A stretch of DNA of 64,000 nucleotides, taken from positions 1,736,001 to 1,800,000 of the forward strand of contig NZ_WBKI01000001.1 of NCBI RefSeq assembly GCF_008830365.1, in the 5' to 3' direction. A model generated the notes under the pieces. The model was not told the origin of the DNA. It did not search any database and was given only the letters and a program-made list of their open reading frames with translations. This document shows positions 16,733 through 24,847 of the stretch, piece by piece (positions within the stretch are counted from its first letter, which is position 1; each line of letters begins with the position of its first letter). This stretch comes from Serratia proteamaculans. GTDB taxonomy: Bacteria > Pseudomonadota > Gammaproteobacteria > Enterobacterales > Enterobacteriaceae. The translations under genes and the position numbers were made by a program.

Positions 16733-16910
16733 GCCGTCCTCAATTCCAAGTCTGCGCTTATCTTAGCGACGCAGACGCGTTTAGCAATGTTTTGCCTGTA
16801 AAGAAATGTCTGACGGCGGTATTGATGACGGCCATTTACAGGTATCATAAGCACAATCCTGCGCTTTTCGCCGGGTATGACGATTTTCTACACAGCGAAG
16901 GACAGGTGAT

Positions 16911-17939
16911 ATGCAACCTTTGAGTGGACCGGGCACCCCGATCGCCAACGATCGTTCCCCGAGCCCGGACAAAACCACATCCACTGACGGTAGTCCGCTC
17001 TCCCCGGCACAACGCACGACGCTGGAGAAACTGGTCGTCAAGATCATGGCGCTCAGCCCGGCCAAGTCCGCAGAGATTTGGGTCACGCTGCGCCATGACC
17101 TGCAGACGGACAACAACAGCGAACTGCTGGCACGCCATTTCCAACCGGCCGAGCAACTGTTGCAAAACCGTCTGGCACAGGTGCAACAAAGCCATGCCAG
17201 CCGCCAACTATTGCAGCAGCTTACCGAACTGTTGCCGCAGGGCAATAACCGCCTGGCCGTCAGCGACTTTATTCGCCAGCAGTTTGGCCATACGGTGCTG
17301 AGCCAATTGAGCCATCCGCAGTTAGAACAGGTACTGAACCTGTTGCAGACCCGCAGCCTGGCCATTCCTCAGCCGCAGCAAACCACCACCAGCGATCGCC
17401 CGCTGCTGCCTGCCGAGCACCAGAGCCTGCAACAGCAGGTGACCAAGCTCAGCGCCGCCACCGGCGAATCACCGGTCAAGATCTGGCAGACGCTGTTTGA
17501 CCTGAGTGGGGTAAAAACCAACGATCCGCTGCCTGCCCGCCACTTCCAACTGCTGAACCAGTTTTTGCAGGTGAAGGTCGCGCTGAGTCCACAGACTGCA
17601 CCAACGCTGAACAACCTGTTGGCCGTGCTCAAACAGCCGGCAGACTCTCAGGAGCAACAGCAGTTGAATGACTACTGCCAGTCACGTTTTCACTGCAATG
17701 CCAGCGCACCGCTGACCCATCCGCAGATGAGCGATATTATTAACCAGCTGTTTGCGCGCCGTCTGGAAAAGAGCGGCCCGGCACAGCCGCTGTCCGGCAG
17801 CCATGCCGAACCGCAGCCATTGCTCAACCCACTGATTGCCGCCCTGCCCCAACCGCTGCAAAAAGCGCTGAGCAAGCCGGCCGTGGCCTTTATCCTGTTT
17901 ATTCTGGTGCTGGCCCTGGTATTGGCGCTGGTGTTTTAA
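16911..17939 (+). CDS. flk: Flk, flagellar assembly/secretion-switch regulator
   Basis: A 342-residue protein with a Pro/Gln-rich cytoplasmic part and a single C-terminal anchor (about 323-342, FILFILVLALVLALVF). Landmarks shared with E. coli Flk are LLQQLTELLPQGNNR near 110, SDFIRQQFGH, LLQTRSLAIPQPQQ, the DRPLLPAEHQSL segment and KLSAATGESPVKIWQ. Flk is the inner-membrane protein linked to FlgM/FlgN handling and to preventing premature secretion during hook-basal body assembly. AGGTGAT precedes the ATG. In E. coli flk lies between pdxB and fabB; here it is flanked by accessory genes on both sides. Confidence 0.93.
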   Translation: MQPLSGPGTPIANDRSPSPDKTTSTDGSPLSPAQRTTLEKLVVKIMALSPAKSAEIWVTLRHDLQTDNNSELLARHFQPAEQLLQNRLAQVQQSHASRQLLQQLTELLPQGNNRLAVSDFIRQQFGHTVLSQLSHPQLEQVLNLLQTRSLAIPQPQQTTTSDRPLLPAEHQSLQQQVTKLSAATGESPVKIWQTLFDLSGVKTNDPLPARHFQLLNQFLQVKVALSPQTAPTLNNLLAVLKQPADSQEQQQLNDYCQSRFHCNASAPLTHPQMSDIINQLFARRLEKSGPAQPLSGSHAEPQPLLNPLIAALPQPLQKALSKPAVAFILFILVLALVLALVF

Positions 17940-17943
17940 CCCT

Positions 17944-18399
17944 TCAGGCGCAGCCGCAATCTTCTCCAATAGCACTTCCCTGCAGCGAGCCCGGCTGTTC
18001 ACCGGTGGCCAATGGATGGCCATCGCGTAACCAGAAGTCCAACCCGCCAATCAACTCCTTCACCCGAAATCCTTGCAGCGCCAACTTGTACGCCCCCTTG
18101 GTGGAGCCGTTGCAGCCAATGCCATCGCAATAAGTGACATAGACTTTATCGCGCGCCAGATGCGCCGTACCGGCCTCGTCCATCAGGCGATGGGGCAAAC
18201 TGATGGCACCAGGAATATGACCGGCCGCGTATAGGGCTTCCGCACGGGTATCGATCACCAGGATCTCACTGACGCCGTTGCGTAGATCTTCCGCCACGTC
18301 CCACGCATCTGCGTAATAACTCAGCTTCGCGGCCAGATAATCCAGACTCTGCGTCGCTGTCCCCGGTGGAAAGGTCAAAACCAATGAAGATACCGCCAT
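17944..18399 (-). CDS. Single-domain rhodanese-like sulfurtransferase
   Basis: A 151-residue protein with one rhodanese domain (about 25-135): ILVIDTRAEALYAAGHIPGAISLPH, then the active loop VTYCDGIGCNGSTKGAYKLA, whose first Cys is the catalytic persulfide candidate. The tail ends in GEDCGCA, a possible metal or sulfur ligand. ATG 18399 has GGAG eight bases upstream; the longer frame from 18468 would overlap the divergent regulator's promoter. The partner acceptor is unknown. It is divergent from a MocR regulator with only about 90 bp between, so that regulator probably controls it. Confidence 0.85.
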   Translation of the reverse strand: MAVSSLVLTFPPGTATQSLDYLAAKLSYYADAWDVAEDLRNGVSEILVIDTRAEALYAAGHIPGAISLPHRLMDEAGTAHLARDKVYVTYCDGIGCNGSTKGAYKLALQGFRVKELIGGLDFWLRDGHPLATGEQPGSLQGSAIGEDCGCA

Positions 18400-18457
18400 G
18401 GAATTCACTCCTGTTGATAAACACTGATGACAATATTGCCTGATTTTGGTCTTATGA

Positions 18458-18483
18458 TTGATACCCATTTTCGCCCATTGATA
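18458..18483. promoter_or_regulatory. Direct TTGATA repeats between the rhodanese and MocR genes
   Basis: TTGATA occurs at 18458-18463 and 18478-18483, exactly 20 bp apart and each followed by CCCATT within a few bases; a third copy is at 18414-18419. MocR proteins often bind direct repeats about two helical turns apart. This is a candidate operator only. The repeat lies just before the proposed start of the regulator at 18493. Confidence 0.35.
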
Positions 18484-18492
18484 AGTCCCATT

Positions 18493-19926
18493 ATGGCCAG
18501 CACGCTACTCACTCTTTTTCACCTGCCGGAACACGCCAACGGGACCTTGCGTGAGCGCGTAAGCAGCACGCTGCGCCGGGCTATCCATAACGGGACGTTG
18601 ATCAGCGGGCAACGTTTGCCCTCATCCAGAGTACTGGCGGCAGATTTAGCGGTCTCACGCGTGACCGCCGAGGCGGCCTACGGCCAACTTGAGGCCGAGG
18701 GCTATCTGCAGCGCCGGGTGGGTCAAGGCACTTTCGTGGCGGCTGGCATCGTCAAATCAGTGCCTGTAGCCAAAGTCAGCGGCGAGCCGCGCCTGTCATT
18801 GCGCGGCCGACAGATCGTACAAACCAGGGGCTGTCGCGATCCCCAACAGCCCTTGCCCTTTGCCGCCGGTTCGCCGGATCTCCGCGCCTTCCCGTTGAAA
18901 CTGTGGAAACAGCTCACCGCCCGACAGTTACGCCTGCGGGGCGAAACCCTGATGCGCTATGGCGATCCACAGGGTTATATGCCGTTACGCGAGGCGATTG
19001 CCGGTTATGTCAGCCAAACGCGCGGCGTTAATTGCGATGCTCAACAAGTGCTGGTACTGACCAGTTCGCAGCAGGCCCTGCAGTTGATTGCCACCCTGCT
19101 GTTGGATCAGGGTGACAAGGTTTGGCTGGAGGAGCCCGGTTACCGCGGAGCCAGAAATGCCTTTACCAGTGCTGGTGCCGAGCTGGTACCGGTCAGCGTT
19201 GATAAGGCCGGGATGCGGCTGGATGAACAACTGCCGACACCACGGTTGATTTACCTGACACCTTCGCACCAATACCCTACCGGCGTGGGGCTCAGTCTGG
19301 CACGCCGGCTCGAGCTGTTGGCATTGGCACAACGCCAGCGGACCTGGATTATTGAAGACGATTATGACAGCGAGTTTCACTATGACGGCCAGCCCATGCC
19401 AGCGATGCAAGGGTTGGACCGGCACGGCAACGTGCTTTATCTGGGCACATTTTCCAAGGTGTTGTTTCCCTCACTGAGGCTGGCCTATTTGGTGGTGCCC
19501 CCTGCGTTGGTGGAACCCTTTACCACCGCACGCACGGTTTACGACGGCCACAGCGCCCAACTGATGCAGGCGGTAACCGCCGAGTTTATCCAGCAAGGGC
19601 ATTTTGCCGCTCATATCCGCTATATGCGTCAGTTGTACCGCAGCCGTCGTGACCGGTTATTGGAGGAGGTGCAGGAAAAACTGGGGCACTTTGCCACCCC
19701 ACAACCGGCAAGTGGCGGATTGCAACTCAGCGTTTGGCTGCCGCCCGGTCAGGAGGAGGCTCTCTCCCGTCAGGCGCAACGCCTGGGTGTCGTGACGCCA
19801 GGGCTGGCAGCCCAGTATCTAATGCCAGCCGGGCGGCGCGACGGTTGGCTGTTGGGCTTTTCTGCCCTGACACCGGGTGAAATCCGTGCCGCTATCGAAC
19901 GGCTGGCACAGATTTCACCCGTTTAA
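18493..19926 (+). CDS. MocR-family (GntR plus aminotransferase-like) transcriptional regulator
   Basis: A 477-residue fusion protein. The winged helix (about 15-85) has RERVSSTLRRAIHNG, RLPSSRVLAADLAVSRVTAEAAY and GYLQRRVGQGTFV. The aminotransferase-like domain (about 110-475) has LTSSQQALQLIATLLL, PSHQYPTG, EDDYDSEFHYDG and the PLP-lysine region LGTFSKVLFPSLRLAYLV. I placed the start at ATG 18493, which opens just before the conserved HTH; ATG 18454 or GTG/ATG further upstream are possible and no strong ribosome site decides. It faces the rhodanese gene and ends 25 bp before the convergent exonuclease-fold gene. Confidence 0.9.
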   Translation: MASTLLTLFHLPEHANGTLRERVSSTLRRAIHNGTLISGQRLPSSRVLAADLAVSRVTAEAAYGQLEAEGYLQRRVGQGTFVAAGIVKSVPVAKVSGEPRLSLRGRQIVQTRGCRDPQQPLPFAAGSPDLRAFPLKLWKQLTARQLRLRGETLMRYGDPQGYMPLREAIAGYVSQTRGVNCDAQQVLVLTSSQQALQLIATLLLDQGDKVWLEEPGYRGARNAFTSAGAELVPVSVDKAGMRLDEQLPTPRLIYLTPSHQYPTGVGLSLARRLELLALAQRQRTWIIEDDYDSEFHYDGQPMPAMQGLDRHGNVLYLGTFSKVLFPSLRLAYLVVPPALVEPFTTARTVYDGHSAQLMQAVTAEFIQQGHFAAHIRYMRQLYRSRRDRLLEEVQEKLGHFATPQPASGGLQLSVWLPPGQEEALSRQAQRLGVVTPGLAAQYLMPAGRRDGWLLGFSALTPGEIRAAIERLAQISPV

Positions 19927-19951
19927 ACTGACAACACCGTTTGCGATTAAA

Positions 19952-20848
19952 TTACTGCTCGGTCAGCCGCAATTCGGCAACCACCGGCAGGTGATCGCTG
20001 ACCGCCGGCCAGTGAATACCATTCCAGTCGCCGCTGGCGTTCGGCACCGTCAGGCTGTCCAGGTGCCAGCGCTGGGCATTGCCGCTAAAGATGTAGTCGA
20101 CCTTGATTTCGGCGTTTTCCGCCGGCCAACTGCGGCCATCTTGCCCGCTGGGCATGATGTCATTCCAGTAACGGCTGAGTTCGGTCCAGGTGACGCTGCC
20201 CGGCACGTCGTTCATATCGCCAAACAACAGCTTGATACCGCGCATCTCGATAGTGCGATCATTCAACTCACGCACCTGCTCCAAACGCAAGGCAGGATCT
20301 TCCTTGGTGTCCAGATGGGTAGTGATCAGGGTGATCGGGGCCGGGAATTCAGGCACGTCAGTCTGGGCACTGAAGGCAATGCGCTGTTCACGCTGACCAG
20401 AGGGGAGCGGATAGATTTTGCTGTCATGCAGCGGGTATTTTGACAGGAACGCCAGACCATATTCACCGCCGTCAAAGTCAATCGCGCGACCAAAGGCCAC
20501 GTGCATGCCGGTCAGCTTGGCCAACTCTTCAGCCTGATCCAATTTACCGCTGCGGCCGGTCAGCTTGTCCACTTCCTGCAGCGCCACCACGTCGACGTTC
20601 ATCGCCTTGATCGCCTTGGCGATGGCGGTCATGTCACTGACCTTACCGGCGGCAATATTGAAGCTGGCGACGCGGATCTTCGGCGCCTGCTCCAGGCTAT
20701 AGGTTTTGTTCTTCAGGCCACCAAGCGCGCTGGCCACTTCGCGGCTATTGGCGTTGCTGTTGGCATGGCCGCCGTCGGTGGAAGACCAGGCGGTCTGAGA
20801 TATTCCCAGGGATAACAAAGTAATAAGCAAAGCCTGACGTGAGCGCAT
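19952..20848 (-). CDS. Exported endonuclease/exonuclease/phosphatase-family protein
   Basis: A 298-residue protein with a signal peptide (MRSRQALLITLLSLGISQTA, cleaved near AWS). The mature part has EEP-superfamily motifs: IRVASFNIAAG, VDVVALQEVDKLTGRSG (the metal-binding Glu), TLITTHLDTKEDPALRLEQV (His-Asp), LLFGDMNDVPGS (Asp-x-Asn) and the terminal SDHLPVVAEL (catalytic Asp-His). The substrate, nucleic acid or a phosphoester such as a lipid head group, cannot be told. AAGGAG precedes the ATG. It is monocistronic, between a convergent MocR gene and divergent pepT. Confidence 0.87.
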   Translation of the reverse strand: MRSRQALLITLLSLGISQTAWSSTDGGHANSNANSREVASALGGLKNKTYSLEQAPKIRVASFNIAAGKVSDMTAIAKAIKAMNVDVVALQEVDKLTGRSGKLDQAEELAKLTGMHVAFGRAIDFDGGEYGLAFLSKYPLHDSKIYPLPSGQREQRIAFSAQTDVPEFPAPITLITTHLDTKEDPALRLEQVRELNDRTIEMRGIKLLFGDMNDVPGSVTWTELSRYWNDIMPSGQDGRSWPAENAEIKVDYIFSGNAQRWHLDSLTVPNASGDWNGIHWPAVSDHLPVVAELRLTEQ

Positions 20849-21063
20849 GAATTCTCCTTTTAAGGTTAAGATTTTTATTGGGGCACCCGCTCCCCACAGC
20901 TAACAACGATTTTGCCGCAGTTACCCGCGACTATTTCCTAGTTGTGCCGCTATTTTTTTATTCTGCGCGGCGCCTCGCATTCCGACAGTCGAAGTATTGC
21001 ACCATTGGACAACCGGCTGATTTACCTTTAAAACCGATAGACCGCTTACCGAGAGGAACCCAC

Positions 21064-22296
21064 ATGACCAGCGCCATAGCCGAACAGCTCACCGAACGTT
21101 TCTTCCGCTATCTGGCGGTGACCAGCCAGAGCGATGCCGCCGTCACCACCCTGCCCAGCACGCCGGGCCAGCATGATATGGCCAAGCTACTGGCCGCCGA
21201 ACTGCGCCAGTTGGGGATGAAAGACGTGCAAATTGATGAGCACGCCACCGTCACCGCACGCAAGCCCGGTAACCAGCCAGGTGCGCCGCGCATCGGTTTT
21301 ATTACTCATATCGATACCGTTGACGTCGGCCTGTCAGCACATATTCATCCGCAGCGCCTGCGCTTTAGCGGCCAGGATCTGTGCCTGAACGCGGAGCATG
21401 ACATCTGGCTGCGCACCGCCGAGCACCCGGAGATCCTGGCCTACCCGAATGAAGAGATTATTTTCAGCGACGGGACCAGCGTGCTCGGTGCCGATAACAA
21501 GGCCGCAGTGACGGTAGTGATGACCCTGCTGGCTAACCTGAGCGCCACCGACCGCCACGGCGATATTCTGGTGGCCTTTGTGCCGGATGAAGAAATTGGC
21601 CTGCGCGGTGCCAAGGCGCTGGATCTGGCGCGCTTTGATGTGGACTTCGCCTATACCATCGACTGCTGCGAACTGGGGGAAGTGGTGTATGAAAACTTCA
21701 ACGCGGCCGCGGCGGAGATCCGCATTGAGGGAGTGACCGCTCACCCGATGTCAGCCAAGAACGTGCTGATCAACCCAATTCGCATCGCCAATGACATTAT
21801 CAACCAGTTCGACAGCCAGGATACGCCGGAGCATACCGAGGGACGTGAAGGCTATTTCTGGTTCAATGACATGACGGCCAACGCCAACCTCGCCACGCTG
21901 AAAGTGTCGATCCGTGATTTTGATCTGGCGAATTTCAATGCGCGTAAAGCGCGTATTAAGCAAGTGGTGCAGCAGGTAGCGGCAAACTACCCGCGGGCCA
22001 GGGTCAATTGCAGCGTCACGGATATCTACAGCAATATCAGCAACTCTATCGGTGAAGACAAACGTGCCATCGAACTGATTTTCGGCGCACTCGCCGCCCA
22101 TGGTATTCCGCCAAAGGTGATACCGATGCGCGGTGGCACCGACGGTGCGGCGTTGTCCAGCCGCGGGTTGGTGACCCCCAACTACTTTACCGGCGCGCAC
22201 AATTTCCATTCACGCTTTGAGTTTCTGCCAATCAGCGCCTTTGTGAAGTCCTATCAGGTCACCCGCAGTATTTGTTTGCTTGCGGCTCGCGGTTAA
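21064..22296 (+). CDS. pepT: Peptidase T (tripeptide aminopeptidase)
   Basis: A 410-residue M20-family metallopeptidase. Metal-site motifs are FITHIDTVD (His, Asp), TSVLGADNKAAVT (the bridging Asp), FVPDEEIGLRGAKALD (general base Glu-Glu) and FTGAHNFHSRFEFLP near the C-terminus (His). The dimerisation insert contains EGVTAHPMSAKNVLINPI. The length equals typical PepT (about 410). ATG 21064 with GAGAGGA upstream gives the family N-terminus; the open frame extends further 5' without support. It is a cytoplasmic zinc enzyme releasing N-terminal residues from tripeptides. The 215 bp upstream contain no regulatory site I could identify. Confidence 0.95.
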   Translation: MTSAIAEQLTERFFRYLAVTSQSDAAVTTLPSTPGQHDMAKLLAAELRQLGMKDVQIDEHATVTARKPGNQPGAPRIGFITHIDTVDVGLSAHIHPQRLRFSGQDLCLNAEHDIWLRTAEHPEILAYPNEEIIFSDGTSVLGADNKAAVTVVMTLLANLSATDRHGDILVAFVPDEEIGLRGAKALDLARFDVDFAYTIDCCELGEVVYENFNAAAAEIRIEGVTAHPMSAKNVLINPIRIANDIINQFDSQDTPEHTEGREGYFWFNDMTANANLATLKVSIRDFDLANFNARKARIKQVVQQVAANYPRARVNCSVTDIYSNISNSIGEDKRAIELIFGALAAHGIPPKVIPMRGGTDGAALSSRGLVTPNYFTGAHNFHSRFEFLPISAFVKSYQVTRSICLLAARG

Positions 22297-22341
22297 TTGC
22301 TGGGCCAAGGGAGAGCGGTATTTCATACAAAAATACCGCTC

Positions 22342-23454
22342 TTAGGCCAACAGCCAGCCAAGCAACCCACCCCACGCCAGCAGTGGCAGCGAGTAATAAT
22401 GGAATTTCAGCCAGATTTTTCGCTCGCCCGCCATCCGCAGTGCAATCAGATTGGCCAGTGAGCCGATCGCCAGGCCAAAACCACCGGCATTCACCGCATA
22501 GGCCAGCAGTTGGCTGGAAGGCACATAATTGAGCAGTAAAATGGTCGCCGGCACGTTGCTGATCACCTGTGACAGGCCTATCCCCAGGGCATAAATACCG
22601 CCCTCACTTAGCCTGGCAATGTCAACAAACCAGGGCTGAACAGCCCCGAGCCGGGTGAACAACCCCACGTCGATAAACATGGCGATAAAGACAAAAATCA
22701 GGCTCCAGTCGATCTGCAGCAATACCCGGCGCGCCAGCAGTAAAAAACCGGCGAATACCGCCAACAGGCCGTACAACGGCAGGTCAATATCCAGACACAG
22801 CAGAAAAATCACGTACAACGCCACACAACTCAGCAACAGGCGTCGCTGATAAGGGTAGCCTTCGGTGTGCGGGGCCTTAACGATATCCCGCGCCGGGAAA
22901 CTGAACCAGGTCAACAGCAGCAGGCTGGCCAGCATCACCACACCAAAGGGTGCCATCTGGGCAATGAAACCCAGGAAGGACAACGAGGATTTACTCCACA
23001 GCAAAATGTTCTGCGGATTGCCAATCGGCGTCAGCAGCGAGCCGGCATTGACCGCCAGCGCCTGGAAGATAATCAGTCGACTAATCGGCAGCGAAGACAG
23101 TTTTTTCAGCGTGATGGTCAGCGGAATGACAATAAACAGTGCCACGTCGTTGGTCAGGAATGACGACAACAGCGCGGCAGAAAACACCAAAAACAACGCC
23201 AGCCGCCGTTCGCTGTGCAGCATATTGACTATCTTGCGGCCGATAAAATCAAAATAGCCGCTGACCTCAACCCCCTTGGTCAACAGCATCAGGCCCAGCA
23301 GGGTAATAATGGTTCGCCAGTCAATAAAACCGCTGAGCGCGGGCAGTGGCTGTGGATTAATGACCGCCATCAACACGCCGGCCAACAGCAGAATATGTAA
23401 AAAACGATCTTTCAGGAACGGCTGAACCAAGTGTGAAACGGCGTTTGAACTCAT
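22342..23454 (-). CDS. ybiR: Citrate-transporter-family inner-membrane protein YbiR
   Basis: A 370-residue protein with about ten membrane segments of the ArsB/CitMHS (ion transporter) fold. It resembles E. coli YbiR throughout: DWRTIITLLGLMLLTKGVEVSGYFD, FLTNDVALFIVIPLTITLKKL, NAGSLLTPIGNPQNILLWSKS and IGLSQVISNVPATILLLNYVP with the repeated TNDVA/SNVPA signature. The substrate is not established for the family. ATG 23454 is preferred; the upstream in-frame start at 23475 is a TTG. It converges on pepT and is divergent from apbE. Confidence 0.88.
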   Translation of the reverse strand: MSSNAVSHLVQPFLKDRFLHILLLAGVLMAVINPQPLPALSGFIDWRTIITLLGLMLLTKGVEVSGYFDFIGRKIVNMLHSERRLALFLVFSAALLSSFLTNDVALFIVIPLTITLKKLSSLPISRLIIFQALAVNAGSLLTPIGNPQNILLWSKSSLSFLGFIAQMAPFGVVMLASLLLLTWFSFPARDIVKAPHTEGYPYQRRLLLSCVALYVIFLLCLDIDLPLYGLLAVFAGFLLLARRVLLQIDWSLIFVFIAMFIDVGLFTRLGAVQPWFVDIARLSEGGIYALGIGLSQVISNVPATILLLNYVPSSQLLAYAVNAGGFGLAIGSLANLIALRMAGERKIWLKFHYYSLPLLAWGGLLGWLLA

Positions 23455-23609
23455 GTTGAGCGCTTCAAAAATCAACCAGGGGTCGGGAGCCAGAAGTTAG
23501 CCCAAGCACGACGGGAACGCCAGCAAAATGCTATTTTACCTTTAACTGCTTTTCATTCGTCGCGCTTTACTTTATTGGTAGCGCCTTTCCCAGTTTTAAA
23601 GGATTTTTT

Positions 23610-24641
23610 ATGGCTAACGTTTTCGCCAAAGGGCTGTTGCTGAGTCTCGTGCTCGGTTTGCTGACCGCCTGTAATGACCAGAACTCCCGCCCGCAGACGG
23701 ATATCGACGGCAAAACCATGGGGACCTTCTACAGCGTCAAGGTCAGCGGTGACATGGCAATCAATAAACAGCAGTTGCAACAGCAGATCGACGCCGTGCT
23801 GGAGCGGGCCAACGACGATATATCCACCTACCGCAATGATTCGGTACTGTCACGCTTTAATCAGACCCGCAGCGCCGATCCACAGCCGATCCCACGAGGT
23901 ATGGCGGACATTATCCTGATGGCTCAACGCATCGGCCGCGATACTCAGGGCGCGATGAATATTACCGTCGGTCCGTTGGTCAATTTGTGGGGCTTCGGCC
24001 CGGATAAACGGGTAGTCAAGGTGCCGAGCCAGCAGCAAATAGACGCAGCGCAAAAGAATGTCGGCCTGCAGCATCTCAAACTGATCAGTGACGATCGTGG
24101 TGAGTGGCTGCAAAAAGATCTGCCGGATATGTATGTCGATCTCTCAACTCTGGGTGAAGGTTATGGCGTCGACCAGTTGGTACAACTGATGGCGCGCAAC
24201 GGTATCACCAACTATCTGGTCTCGGTCGGCGGTGCGGTTTCCTCACGCGGCGTTAACGGCCAGGGCAAAGCCTGGCGGGTAGCGATCCAAAAACCAACCG
24301 ACCGCGAAAATGCGGTGCAGGCCCTGGTGGATCTGCAAGGGTATGGCATCAGCACCGCCGGCAGCTACCGCAACTATTTCGAACAGGATGGGCAGCGTTA
24401 TTCGCACGTGATCGATCCCACTACCGGCCGACCTATTACCCACCGTCTGGTGTCCGCCACGGTGATCGCCCCGACCGCGCTGGAAGCCGATGGTTGGGAT
24501 ACAGGGCTGATGGTGCTGGGAACGGAAAAAGCACTGAAACTGGCGGAGGAAAAAGGGCTGGCGGTATATTTGATCAGCAAAACCGACCAGGGATTCAGCG
24601 CCGTAATGACGCCACAGTTTAAAGCGTTTCTGGTGAAATAG
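23610..24641 (+). CDS. apbE: FAD:protein FMN transferase lipoprotein
   Basis: A 343-residue lipoprotein: a signal sequence with lipobox LLTACN gives Cys at residue 21. Family motifs are GKTMGTFYSVKVSG, ISTYRNDSVLSRFN, the FAD-binding VDLSTLGEGYGVDQLV, LVSVGGAVSSRGVNG, GISTAGSYRNYFEQDGQRYSHVIDPTTGRP, and metal-binding TALEADGWDTGLMVLG. ApbE attaches FMN to Thr residues of exported flavoproteins such as Nqr/Rnf subunits. AAGGA precedes the ATG. It is monocistronic here, with no rnf or nqr genes nearby, and its 3' side carries copy 2 of the dispersed repeat. Confidence 0.95.
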   Translation: MANVFAKGLLLSLVLGLLTACNDQNSRPQTDIDGKTMGTFYSVKVSGDMAINKQQLQQQIDAVLERANDDISTYRNDSVLSRFNQTRSADPQPIPRGMADIILMAQRIGRDTQGAMNITVGPLVNLWGFGPDKRVVKVPSQQQIDAAQKNVGLQHLKLISDDRGEWLQKDLPDMYVDLSTLGEGYGVDQLVQLMARNGITNYLVSVGGAVSSRGVNGQGKAWRVAIQKPTDRENAVQALVDLQGYGISTAGSYRNYFEQDGQRYSHVIDPTTGRPITHRLVSATVIAPTALEADGWDTGLMVLGTEKALKLAEEKGLAVYLISKTDQGFSAVMTPQFKAFLVK

Positions 24642-24658
24642 TTTCTGGTTCAGTAATA

Positions 24659-24684
24659 AGGGGCGCAGTTCAATACCGCGCCCC
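24659..24684. repeat. 26-bp direct repeat (terminator-like hairpin), left of repeat copy 2
   Basis: This 26-bp sequence begins AGGGGCGCAG and ends CCGCGCCCC, forms a hairpin (GGGGCG...CGCCCC) and is repeated without mismatch at 24816-24841. It follows the apbE stop by 17 bases, so it is the likely apbE terminator stem. Confidence 0.85.
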
Positions 24685-24815
24685 TTAAACGACTGACCAA
24701 GCCCGTTATTAGGGAGAGCGTGCCGAAGGGGTCGTAACGGCCTTGGCCGTCGGAGCGCCCCTCGGTGCGCTAGGCCCGGGTATCTCGAGCTAAAAAACAC
24801 TTTGTCATCAACCTC
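24685..24815. repeat. Structured dispersed repeat, copy 2
   Basis: A 131-bp element between convergent apbE and cusA, flanked by perfect 26-bp direct repeats. It can fold: AGCGTGCCGAAGGGG (24717-24731) pairs with CCCCTCGGTGCGCT (24758-24771) with two G-T pairs and one bulge, enclosing the hairpin CGGCCTTGGCCG (24738-24749). Near the ends, GACCAAG and CTTTGTC are approximate inverted repeats. No open frame is present. It matches copy 3 over nearly its full length. I do not recognise a named family. Confidence 0.85.
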
Positions 24816-24841
24816 AGGGGCGCAGTTCAATACCGCGCCCC
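24816..24841. repeat. 26-bp direct repeat (terminator-like hairpin), right of repeat copy 2
   Basis: Identical to 24659-24684. It lies six bases after the cusA stop read on the minus strand, so it may serve as the cusA terminator stem. Confidence 0.85.
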
Positions 24842-24847
24842 GCTCCG

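Noticed and set aside
16810-16830. CpxR-like GTAAA element between scsA and flk
   Set aside because: Only one half-site (GTAAA) is clear; the second, five bases on, is poor. It was not listed as a site.
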